Below, piece by piece: positions 35,996-47,239 of a stretch of DNA of 64,000 nt. This DNA is from Inia geoffrensis. Taxonomy: Eukaryota > Chordata > Mammalia > Artiodactyla > Iniidae. The notes below the pieces were generated by a model. The model was not told the origin of the DNA and searched no databases. It saw nothing but the letters and a program-made list of their open reading frames with translations. Position 1 is the stretch's first letter. Each line of letters opens with the position of its first letter. Both the position numbers and the translations under genes were made by a program. Location of the stretch: the NCBI GenBank assembly GCA_036417435.1, contig CM070910.1, positions 82,940,784-83,004,783 on the forward strand, read 5' to 3'.

Positions 35996-37171
35996 TTGGT
36001 TAGGGTAGGGCATCGGAAGTGGGTCAGATTTAGGGATGGGGTTAGGGTTAGGGTTAAGGAATGGGGAGGGATTAGGGTACAATTTAGGGTACGACAACGC
36101 TTAAGGTTTAGCGTACGTGTGAGGGCACGAATTAGTGTTGGTGTCCTGGTTAAGATTAGAGCACGGGTGAGGGTAAGGCTTCGGGTGAGGGTCAGGGTTA
36201 GGATTCGGGTTAGGGTTAGGGTTAAGGAATGCAGAGGGATTAGGGTACAGCTTAGGGTACGACAGTGCTTAAGGGTTAGCATTCGTGTGAGGGCAAGTGT
36301 TAGTGTTAGTGTCCTGGTTAAGATTAGGGCACGGGTGAGGGTAAGGCTTCAGGTGAGGGTCAGGTTTAGGATTCGGGTTAGGGTTAGGGTTAGGGAATTG
36401 GGAAGGATTAGGGTACAGTTTAGGGTACGACAACGATTAGGGGTTAGCGTACGTTTGAGGGCACAAGTTAGTGTTGGTGTCCTGGTTAAGATTAGGGCAC
36501 AGGTGAGGGTAAGGTTTCGGGTGAGGGTCAGGGATAGAATTCGGGTTAGGGTTAGGGTTAGGGAATGGGGAGATATTAGGGCACAGTTTAGGGTACCACA
36601 ACGCTTAAGGTTTAGCGTACGTGTGAGGTCACTAGTTAGTGTTAGTGTACTGCTTACGATTAGGGCACAGGTGAGGGTAAGGCCTCGGAAGAGGGTCACG
36701 TTAAGGGTTAGGGTTAGGGTTAGGGTTAGGGAATGGGGATTGATTAGGGTACAGGTTAGGGTACGGCAATGGCTTAGGGTTGGCGTACGTTAGAGGGCAT
36801 GGGTTAGTGTTGATGTACTGGTTAAAATTAGGACACGGGTGAGGGTAAAGTTTCGGGTGAGTGTCATGGTTAGGTTTCAGGTTAGGGTTAGGGTTAGGGA
36901 ATGGAGAGGGATTAGGGTACAGGTTAGGGTACCGCTGCGGTTTAGTGTTAGCGTACGTTTGAGGGCACGAGTTAGTCTTGGTGTCCTGGTTAAGATTAGG
37001 GCACGGGTGAGGGTAAGGCTTCGGGTGAGGGTCAGGGTTAGGATTCGGGTTAGGGTTAGGGTTAGAAAATGGAGAGGGATTAGGGTACAGGTTACGGTAC
37101 GACAATGCTTAAGGGTTAGCGTACGTTGGAGGGCACGAGTTAGTGTTTGTGTCCTGGTTAAGATTAGGGCA
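35996..37171 (+). repeat. HOR unit 23a, 7-mer with G/H hybrid (1,176 bp)
   Basis: Order A B C D E F G/H. The last monomer begins as G and ends as H (GTTTGTGTCCTGG, GGGCATTGG). Confidence 0.9.
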
Positions 37172-37843
37172 TTGGTTAGGGTAGGGCATCGGAAGTGGGT
37201 CAGGTTTAGGGATGGGGCTAGGATTAGGGTTAAGGAATGTGGAGGGATTAGGGTACAATTTAGGGTACGACAACGCTTAAGGTTTAGCGTACGTGTGAGG
37301 GCACGAGTTAGTGTTGGTGTCCTGGTTAAGATAAGGGCACGGGTGAGAGTAACGCTTCGGATGAGGGTCAGGGTTAGGATTCGGGTTAGGGTTAGGGTTA
37401 AGGAATGGAGAGGGATTAGGGTACAGCTTAGGGTACGACAACGATTAAGGGTTAGCGTACGTGTGAGGGCACAAGTTAGTGTTGGTGTCCTGGTTAAGAT
37501 CAGGGCACAGGTGAGGGTAAGGCCTCGGAAGAGGGTCACGTTAAGGGTTAGGGTTAGGGTTAGGGTTAGGGAATGGGGATTGATTAGGGTACAGGTTAGG
37601 GTACGACAATGCTTAAGGGTTAGCGTAAGTGTGAGGGCACGAGTTAGTGTTGGTGTACTGGTTAACACAACGGCACCGATGAGGGTAAGGCCTCGGAAAA
37701 GGGTCACGTTCAGGGTTTCGCTTAGGGTTAGGGTTAGGGAATGGGGAGGGATTAGGGTACAGGATAGGGTACGACAATGCTTAAGGGTTAGCGTACGTTT
37801 GAGGGCATGAGTTAGTGTTTGTGTACTGGTTAAGATTAGGGCA
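37172..37843 (+). repeat. HOR unit 23b, 4-mer of hybrids (672 bp)
   Basis: Order A, B/C/D, E/G, H. The second monomer begins with B-like ACAGCTTAGGG, continues with C's ACAACGATTAAGGG and CACAAGTTAG, and ends with D's AAGGCCTCGGAAGAGGG. The third begins as E (GGGGATTGATTAGG) and ends as G (GGCACCGATGAGGG). Confidence 0.88.
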
Positions 37844-39187
37844 TTGGTTAGGGTAGGGCATCGGAAGTGGGTCAGGTTTAGGGAAAGGGTTAGGGTTAGG
37901 GTTAAGGAATGGGGAGGGATTAGGGTACAATTTAGGGTACGACAACGCTTAAGGTTTAGCGTACGTGTGAGGGCACAAGTTAGTGTTGGTGTCCTGGTTA
38001 AGTTTAGGGCACGGGTGAGGGTAAGGCTTCGGGTGAGGGTCAGGGTTAGGATTCGGGTTAGGGTTAGGGTTAAGGAATGCAGAGGGTTTAGGGTACAGCT
38101 TAGGGTACGACAGTGCTTAAGGGTTAGCGTTCATGTGATGGCAAGGGTTAGTGTTAGTGTCCTGGTTAAGATTAGGGCACGGGTGAGGGTAAGGCTTCAG
38201 GTGAGGGTCAGGGTTAGGATTCGGGTTAGGGTTAGGGTTAGGGAATGGGGAGGGATTAGGGTACAGTTTAGGGTACGACAACGATTAAGGGTTAGCGTAC
38301 GTGTGAGGGCACAAGTTAGTGTTGGTGTCCTGGTTAAGATTAGGGCACGGGTGAGGGTAAGGTTTCGGGTGAGGGTCAGGGATAGAATTCGGGTTAGGGT
38401 TAGGGTTAGGGAATGGGGAGATATTAGGGCACAGTTTAGGGTACCACAACGCTTAAGGTTTAGCGTACGTGTGAGGTCACTAGTTAGTGTTAGTGTACTG
38501 CTTACGATTAGGGCACGGGTGAGGGTAAGGCCTCGGAAGAGGGTCACGTTAAGGGTTAGGGTTAGGGTTAGGTTTAAGGAATGGGGATTGATTAGGGTAC
38601 AGGTTAGGGTACGGCAATGGCTTAGGGTTGGCGTACGTTAGAGGGCATGGGTTAGTGTTGATGTACTGGTTAAAATTAGGACACGGGTGAGGGTAAAGTT
38701 TCGGGTGAGTGTCATGGTTAGGTTTCAGGTTAGGGTTAGGGTTAGGGAATGGAGAGGGATTAGGGTACAGGTTAGGGTACCGCTGCGGTTTAGTGTTAGC
38801 GTACGTTTGAGGGCACGAGTTAGTCTTGGTGTCCTGGTTAAGATTAGGGCACGGGTGAGGGTAAGGCTTCGGGTGAGGGTCAGGGTTAGGATTCGGGTTA
38901 GGGTTAGGGTTAGGGAATGGAGAGGGATTAGGGTACAGGTTAGGGTACGACAATGCTTAAGGGTTAGCGTAAGTGTGAGGGCACGAGTTAGTGTTGGTGT
39001 ACTGGTTAAGACAACGGCACCGATGAGGGTAAGGCCTCGGAAAAGGGTCACGTTCAGGGTTTCGCTTAGGGTTAGGGTTAGGGAATGGGGAGGGATTAGG
39101 GTACAGGATAGGGTACGACAATGCTTAAGGGTTAGCGTACGTTTGAGGGCATGAGTTAGTGTTTGTGTCCTGGTTAAGATTAGGGCA
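37844..39187 (+). repeat. HOR unit 24, regular 8-mer (1,344 bp)
   Basis: Complete A-H order. It opens the most homogeneous stretch of the window. The D/E junction carries GGTTTAAGGAATGGGG in this and the next three units. Confidence 0.94.
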
Positions 39188-40531
39188 TTGGTTAGGGTAG
39201 GGCATCGGAAGTCGGTCAGTTTTAGGGATGGGGTTAGGGTTAGGGTTAAGGAATGGGGAGGGATTAGGGTACAATTTACGGTACGACAACGCTTAAGGTT
39301 TAACGTACGTGTGAGGGCACGAGTTAGTGTTGGTGTCCTGGTTAAGATTAGGGCACGAGTGAGGGTAAGGCTTCGGGTGAGGGTCAGGGTTAGGATTCGG
39401 GTTAGGGTTAGGGTTAAGGAATGCAGAGGGATTAGGGTACAGCTTAGGGTACGACAGTACTTAAGGGTTAGCGTTCGTGTGAGGACAAGGGTTAGTGTTA
39501 GTGTCCTGGTTAAGATTAGGGCACGGGTGAGGGTAAGGCTTCAGGTGAGGGTCAGGGTTAGGATTCGGGTTAGGGTTAGGGTTAGGGAATGGGGAGGGAT
39601 TAGGGTACAGTTTAGGGTACGACAACGATTAAGGGTTAGCGTACGTGTGAGGGCACAAGTTAGTGTTGGTGTCCTGGTTAAGATTAGGGCACGGGTGAGG
39701 GTAAGGTTTCGGGTGAGGGTCAGGGATAGAATTCGGGTTAGGGTTAGGGTTAGGGAATGGGGAGATATTAGGGCACAGTTTAGGGTACCACAACGCTTAA
39801 GGTTTAGCGTACGTGTGAGGTCACTAGTTAGTGTTAGTGTACTGCTTACGATTAGGGCACGGGTGAGGGTAAGGCCTCGGAAGAGGGTCACGTTAAGGGT
39901 TAGGGTTAGGGTTAGGTTTAAGGAATGGGGATTGATTAGGGTACAGGTTAGGGTACGGCAATGGCTTAGGGTTGGCGTACGTTAGAGGGCATGGGTTAGT
40001 GTTGATGTACTGGTTAAAATTAGGACACGGGTGAGGGTAAAGTTTCGGGTGAGTGTCATGGTTAGGTTTCATGTTAGGGTTAGGGTTAGGGAATGGAGAA
40101 GGATTAGGGTACAGGTTAGGGTACCGCTGCGGTTTAGTGTTAGCGTACGTTTGAGGGCACGAGTTAGTCTTGGTGTCCTGGTTAAGATTAGGGCACGGTT
40201 GAGGGTAAGGCTTCGGGTGAGGGTCAGGGTTAGGATTCGGGTTAGGGTTAGGGTTAGGGAATGGAGAGGGATTAGGGTACAGGTTAGGGTACGACAATGC
40301 TTAAGGGTTAGCGTAACTGTGAGGGCACGAGTTAGTGTTGGTGTACTGGTTAAGACAACTGCACCGATGAGGGTAAGGCCTCGGAAAAGGGTCACGTTCA
40401 GGGTTTCGCTTAGGGTTAGGGTTAGGGAATGGGGAGGGATTAGGGTACAGGATAGGGTACGACAATGCTTAAGGGTTAGCGTACGTTTGAGGGCATGAGT
40501 TAGTGTTTGTGTCCTGGTTAAGATTAGGGCA
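39188..40531 (+). repeat. HOR unit 25, regular 8-mer (1,344 bp)
   Basis: Complete A-H order. Shares GGAAGTCGGTCAG, CAATTTACGG, GGTTTAACGTACG and GACAGTACTTAAGG with units 26-28, and GTCAGTTTTAGGG with unit 27 only. Confidence 0.94.
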
Positions 40532-41875
40532 TTGGTTAGGGTAGGGCATCGGAAGTCGGTCAGGTTTAGGGATGGGGTTAGGGTTAGGGTTAAGGAATGG
40601 GGAGGGATTAGGGTACAATTTACGGTACGACAACGCTTAAGGTTTAACGTACGTGTGAGGGCACGAGTTAGTGTTGGTGTCCTGGTTAAGATTAGGGCAC
40701 GAGTGAGGGTAAGGCTTCGGGTGAGGGTCAGGGTTAGGATTCGGGTTAGGGTTAGGGTTAAGGAATGCAGAGGGATTAGGGTACAGCTTAGGGTACGACA
40801 GTACTTAAGGGTTAGCGTTCGTGTGAGGACAAGGGTTAGTGTTAGTGTCCTGGTTAAGATTAGGGCACGGGTGAGGGTAAGGCTTCAGGTGAGGGTCAGG
40901 GTTAGGATTCGGGTTAGGGTTAGGGTTAGGGAATGGGGAGGGATTAGGGTACAGTTTAGGGTACGACAACGATTAAGGGTTAGCGTACGTGTGAGGGCAC
41001 AAGTTAGTGTTGGTGTCCTGGTTAAGATTAGGGCACGGGTGAGGGTAAGGTTTCGGGTGAGGGTCAGGGATAGAATTCGGGTTAGGGTTAGGGTTAGGGA
41101 ATGGGGAGATATTAGGGCACAGTTTAGGGTACCACAACGCTTAAGGTTTAGCGTACGTGTGAGGTCACTAGTTAGTGTTAGTGTACTGCTTACGATTAGG
41201 GCACGGGTGAGGGTAAGGCCTCGGAAGAGGGTCACGTTAAGGGTTAGGGTTAGGGTTAGGTTTAAGGAATGGGGATTGATTAGGGTACAGGTTAGGGTAC
41301 GGCAATGGCTTAGGGTTGGCGTACGTTAGAGGGCATGGGTTAGTGTTGATGTACTGGTTAAAATTAGGACACGGGTGAGGGTAAAGTTTCGGGTGAGTGT
41401 CATGGTTAGGTTTCAGGTTAGGGTTAGGGTTAGGGAATGGAGAGGGATTAGGGTACAGGTTAGGGTACCGCTGCGGTTTAGTGTTAGCGTACGTTTGAGG
41501 GCACGAGTTAGTCTTGGTGTCCTGGTTAAGATTAGGGCACGGGTGAGGGTAAGGCTTCGGGTGAGGGTCAGGGTTAGGATTCGGGTTAGGGTTAGGGTTA
41601 GGGAATGGAGAGGGATTAGGGTACAGGTTAGGGTACGACAATGCTTAAGGGTTAGCGTAAGTGTGAGGGCACGAGTTAGTGTTGGTGTACTGGTTAAGAC
41701 AACGGCACCGATGAGGGTAAGGCCTCGGAAAAGGGTCACGTTCAGGGTTTCGCTTAGGGTTAGGGTTAGGGAATGGGGAGGGATTAGGGTACAGGATAGG
41801 GTACGACAATGCTTAAGGGTTAGCGTACGTTTGAGGGCATGAGTTAGTGTTTGTGTCCTGGTTAAGATTAGGGCA
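40532..41875 (+). repeat. HOR unit 26, regular 8-mer (1,344 bp)
   Basis: Complete A-H order; pairs with unit 28 by the GTCAGGTTTAGGG variant after GGAAGTCG. Confidence 0.94.
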
Positions 41876-43219
41876 TTGGTTAGGGTAGGGCATCGGAAGT
41901 CGGTCAGTTTTAGGGATGGGGTTAGGGTTAGGGTTAAGGAATGGGGAGGGATTAGGGTACAATTTACGGTACGACAACGCTTAAGGTTTAACGTACGTGT
42001 GAGGGCACGAGTTAGTGTTGGTGTCCTGGTTAAGATTAGGGCACGAGTGAGGGTAAGGCTTCGGGTGAGGGTCAGGGTTAGGATTCGGGTTAGGGTTAGG
42101 GTTAAGGAATGCAGAGGGATTAGGGTACAGCTTAGGGTACGACAGTACTTAAGGGTTAGCGTTCGTGTGAGGACAAGGGTTAGTGTTAGTGTCCTGGTTA
42201 AGATTAGGGCACGGGTGAGGGTAAGGCTTCAGGTGAGGGTCAGGGTTAGGATTCGGGTTAGGGTTAGGGTTAGGGAATGGGGAGGGATTAGGGTACAGTT
42301 TAGGGTACTACAACGATTAAGGGTTAGCGTACGTGTGAGGGCACAAGTTAGTGTTGGTGTCCTGGTTAAGATTAGGGCACGGGTGAGGGTAAGGTTTCGG
42401 GTGAGGGTCAGGGATAGAATTCGGGTTAGGGTTAGGGTTAGGGAATGGGGAGATATTAGGGCACAGTTTAGGGTACCACAACGCTTAAGGTTTAGCGTAC
42501 GTGTGAGGTCACTAGTTAGTGTTAGTGTACTGCTTACGATTAGGGCACGGGTGAGGGTAAGGCCTCGGAAGAGGGTCACGTTAAGGGTTAGGGTTAGGGT
42601 TAGGTTTAAGGAATGGGGATTGATTAGGGTACAGGTTAGGGTACGGCAATGGCTTAGGGTTGGCGTACGTTAGAGGGCATGGGTTAGTGTTGATGTACTG
42701 GTTAAAATTAGGACACGGGTGAGGGTAAAGTTTCGGGTGAGTGTCATGGTTAGGTTTCATGTTAGGGTTAGGGTTAGGGAATGGAGAAGGATTAGGGTAC
42801 AGGTTAGGGTACCGCTGCGGTTTAGTGTTAGCGTACGTTTGAGGGCACGAGTTAGTCTTGGTGTCCTGGTTAAGATTAGGGCACGGTTGAGGGTAAGGCT
42901 TCGGGTGAGGGTCAGGGTTAGGATTCGGGTTAGGGTTAGGGTTAGGGAATGGAGAGGGATTAGGGTACAGGTTAGGGTACGACAATGCTTAAGGGTTAGC
43001 GTAACTGTGAGGGCACGAGTTAGTGTTGGTGTACTGGTTAAGACAACTGCACCGATGAGGGTAAGGCCTCGGAAAAGGGTCACGTTCAGGGTTTCGCTTA
43101 GGGTTAGGGTTAGGGAATGGGGAGGGATTAGGGTACAGGATAGGGTACGACAATGCTTAAGGGTTAGCGTACGTTTGAGGGCATGAGTTAGTGTTTGTGT
43201 CCTGGTTAAGATTAGGGCA
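41876..43219 (+). repeat. HOR unit 27, regular 8-mer (1,344 bp)
   Basis: Complete A-H order; nearly the same as unit 25 at an offset of 2,688 bp. A private change is GGTACTACAACG at about 42308. Confidence 0.94.
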
Positions 43220-44557
43220 TTGGTTAGGGTAGGGCATCGGAAGTCGGTCAGGTTTAGGGATGGGGTTAGGGTTAGGGTTAAGGAATGGGGAGGGATTAGG
43301 GTACAATTTACGGTACGACAACGCTTAAGGTTTAACGTACGTGTGAGGGCACGAGTTAGTGTTGGTGTCCTGGTTAAGATTAGGGCACGAGTGAGGGTAA
43401 GGCTTCGGGTGAGGGTCAGGGTTAGGATTCGGGTTAGGGTTAGGGTTAAGGAATGCAGAGGGATTAGGGTACAGCTTAGGGTACGACAGTACTTAAGGGT
43501 TAGCGTTCGTGTGAGGACAAGGGTTAGTGTTAGTGTCCTGGTTAAGATTAGGGCACGGGTGAGGGTAAGGCTTCAGGTGAGGGTCAGGGTTAGGATTCGG
43601 GTTAGGGTTAGGGTTAGGGAATGGGGAGGGATTAGGGTACAGTTTAGGGTACGACAACGATTAAGGGTTAGCGTACGTGTGAGGGCACAAGTTAGTGTTG
43701 GTGTCCTGGTTAAGATTAGGGCACGGGTGAGGGTAAGGTTTCGGGTGAGGGTCAGGGATAGAATTCGGGTTAGGGTTAGGGTTAGGGAATGGGGAGATAT
43801 TAGGCCACAGTTTAGGGTACCACAACGCTTAAGGTTTAGCGTAGGTGTGAGGTCACTAGTTAGTGTACTGCTTACGATTAGGGCACGGGTGAGGGTAAGG
43901 CCTCGGAAGAGGGTCACGTTAAGGGTTAGGGTTACGGTTAGGGTTAGGGAATGGGGATTGATTAGGGTACAGGTTAGGGTACGGCAATGGCTTAGGGTTG
44001 GCGTACGTTAGAGGGCATGGGTTAGTGTTGATGTACTGGTTAAAATTAGGACACGGGTGAGGGTAAAGTTTCGGGTGAGTGTCATGGTTAGGTTTCAGGT
44101 TACGGTTAGGGTTAGGAAATGGAGAGGGATTAGGGTACAGGTTAGGGTACCGCTGCGGTTTAGTGTTAGCGTACGTTTGAGGGCACGAGTTAGTCTTGGT
44201 GTCCTGGTTAAGATTAGGGCACGGGTGAGTGTAAGGCTTCGGGTGAGGGTCAGGGTTAGGATTCGGGTTAGGGTTAGGGTTAGGGAATGGAGAGGGATTA
44301 GGGTACAGGTTAGGGTACGACAATGCTTAAGGGTTAGCGTAAGTGTGAGTGCACGAGTTAGTGTTGGTGTACTGGTTAAGACAACGGCACCGATGAGGGT
44401 AAGGCCTCGGAAAAGGTTCACGTTCAGGGTTTCGCTTAGGGTTAGTGTTAGAGAATGGGGAGGGATTAGGGTACAGGATAGGGTACGACAATGCTTAAGG
44501 GTTAGCGTACGTTTGAGGGCATGAGTTTGTGTTTGTGTCCTGGTTAAGATTAGGGCA
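43220..44557 (+). repeat. HOR unit 28, 8-mer with 6-bp deletion (1,338 bp)
   Basis: Complete A-H order. D lost one GTTAGT near 43860, at the same site as in unit 1. Confidence 0.93.
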
Positions 44558-45901
44558 TTGGTTAGGGTAGGGCATCGGAAGTGGGTCAGGTTTAGGGATG
44601 GGGTTAGGGTTAGGGTTAAGGAATGGGGAGGAATTAGGGTACAATTTAGGGTACGACAACGCTTAAGGTTTAGCGTCCGTGTGAGGGCACGAGTTAGTGT
44701 TGGTGTCCTGGTTAAGATTAGGTCACGGGTGAGGGTAAGGCTTCGGGTGAGGGTCAGGGTTAGGATTCGGGTTAGGGTTAGGGTTAAGGAATGCAGAGGG
44801 ATTAGGGTACAGCTTAGGGTACGACAGTGCTTAAGGGTTAGCGTTCGTGTGAGGGCAAGGGTTAGTGTTAGTGTCCTGGTTAAGATTAGGGCACGGGTGA
44901 GGGTAAGGCTTCAGGTGAGGGTCAGGGTTAGGATTCGGGTTACGGTTAGGGTTAGGGAATGGGGAGGGATTTGGGTACAGTTTAGGGTACGACAACGATT
45001 AAGGGTTAGCGTACGTGTGAGGGCACAAGTTAGTGTTGGTGTCCTGGTTAAGATTAGGGCACGGGTGAGGGTAAGGTTTTGGGTGAGGGTCAGGGATAGA
45101 ATTCGGGTTAGGGGTAGGGTTAGGGAATGGGGAGATATTAGGGCACAGTTTAGGGTACCACAACGCTTAAGGTTTAGCGTACGTGTGAGGTCACTAGTTA
45201 GTGTTAGTGTACTGCTTACGATTAGGGCACGGGTGAGGGTAAGGCCTCGGAAGAGGGTCACGTTAAGGGTTAGGGTTAGGGTTAGGGTTAGGGAATGGGG
45301 ATTGATTAGGGTACAGGTTAGGGTACGGCAATGGCTTAGGGTTAGCGTACGTTAGAGGGCATGGGTTAGTGTTGATGTACTGGTTAAAATTAGGACAGGG
45401 GTGAGGGTAAAGTTTCGGGTGAGTGTCATGGTTAGGTTTCAGGTTAGGGTTAGGGTTAGGGAATGGAGAGGGATTAGGGTACAGGTTAGGGTACCGCTGC
45501 GGTTTAGTGTTAGCGTACGTGTGAGGGCACCAGTTAGTCTTGGTGTCCTGGTTAAGATTAGGGCACGGGTGAGGGTAAGGCTTCGGGTGAGGGTCAGGGT
45601 TAGGATTCGGGTTAGGGTTAGGGTTAGGGAATGGAGAGTGATTAGGGTACATGTTAGGGTACGACAATGCTTAAGGTTTAGCGTAAGTGTGAGGGCTCGA
45701 GTTACTGTTGGTGTACTGGTTAAGACAAGGGCACCGATAAGGGTAAGGCCTCGGAAAAGAGTCACGTTCAGGGTTTCGCTTAGGGTTAGGGTTAGGGAAT
45801 GGGGAGGGATTAGGGTACAGGATAGGGTACGACAATGCTTAAGGGTTAGTGTACGTTTGAGGGCATGAGTTAGTGTTTGTGTACTGGTTAAGATTAGGGC
45901 A
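44558..45901 (+). repeat. HOR unit 29, regular 8-mer (1,344 bp)
   Basis: Complete A-H order. From here E regularly has GTTAGCGTACGTTAG and GACAGGGGTGAGG, which marks the right-hand subfamily. Confidence 0.94.
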
Positions 45902-47239
45902 TTGGTTAGGGTAGGGCATCGGAAGTGGGTCAGGTTTAGGGATGGGGTTAGGGTTAGGGTTAAGGAATGGGGAGGGATTAGGGTACAATTTAGGGTACGA
46001 CAACGATTAAGGTTTAGCGTACGTGTGAGGGCACGAGTTAGTGTTGGTGTCCTGGTTAAGATTAGGGCACGGGTGAGGGTAAGGCTTCGGGTGAGGGTCA
46101 GGGTTAGGATTCGGGTTAGGGTTAGGGTTAAGGAATGCAGAGGGATTAGGGTACAGCTTAGGGTACGACAGTGCTTAAGGGTTAGCCTTCGTGTGAGGGC
46201 AAGGGTTAGTGTTAGTGTCCTGGTTAAGATTAGGGCACGGGTGAGGGTAAGGCTTCAGGTGAGGGTCAGGGTTAGGATTCGGGTTAGGGTTAGGGTTAGG
46301 GAATGGGGAGGGATTAGGGTACAGTTTAGGGTATGACAACGATTAAGGGTTAGCGTACGTGTGAGGGCACAAGTTAGTGTTGGTGTCCTGGTTAAGATTA
46401 GGGCACGGGTGAGGGTAAGGTTTCGGGTGAGGGTCAGGGATAGAATTCGGGTTAGGGTTAGGGAATGGGGAGATATTAGGTTACAGTTTAGGGTACCACA
46501 ACGCTTAAGGTTTAGCGTACGTGTGAGGTCACTAGTTAGTGTTAGTGTACTGCTTACGATTAGGGCACGGGTGAGGGTAAGGCCTCGGAAGAGGGTCACG
46601 TTAAGGGTTAGGGTTAGGGTTAGGGTTAGGGAATGGGGATTGATTAGGGTACAGGTTAGGGTACGGCAATGGCTTAGGGTTAGCGTACGTTAGAGGGCAT
46701 GGGTTAGTGTTGATGTACTGGTTAAAATTAGGACAGGGGTGAGGGTAAAGTTTCGGGTGAGTGTCATGGTTAGGTTTCAGGTTAGGGTTAGGGTTAGGGA
46801 ATGGAGAGGGATTAGGGTACAGGTTAGGGTACCGCTGCGGTTTAGTGTTAGCGTACGTGTGAGGGCACGAGTTAGTCTTGGTGTCCTGGTTAAGATTAGG
46901 GCATGGGTGAGGGTAAGGCTTCGGGTGAGGGTCAGGGTTAGGATTCGGGTTAGGGTTAGGGTTAGGGAATGGAGAGGGATTAGGGTACAGGTTAGGGTAC
47001 GACAATGCTTAAGGGTTAGCGTAACTGTGAGGGCACGAGTTAGTGTTGGTGTACTGGTTAAGACAACTGCACCGATGAGGGTAAGGCCTCGGAAAAGGGT
47101 CACGTTCAGGGTTTCGCTTAGGGTTAGGGTTAGGGAATGGGGAGGGATTAGGGTACACGATAGGGTACGACAATGCTTAAGGGTTAGCGTACGTTTGAGG
47201 GCATGAGTTAGTGTTTGTTTATTGGTTAAGATTAATGCA
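45902..47239 (+). repeat. HOR unit 30, 8-mer with 6-bp deletion (1,338 bp)
   Basis: Complete A-H order. One TTAGGG hexamer is missing at the C/D junction near 46460, as in unit 10. Confidence 0.93.

Larger units (their letters stand above)
38150..43790 (+). repeat. Recently duplicated 2,688-bp two-unit block
   Basis: Approximate bounds. Units 25 and 27, and units 26 and 28, share alternating rare variants: GTCAGTTTTAGGG against GTCAGGTTTAGGG in H; GGTTTCATGTTAGGG, CACGGTTGAGGG and GCGTAACTGTG only in every second F/G block (near 40070-40320 and 42760-43010). Confidence 0.82.
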
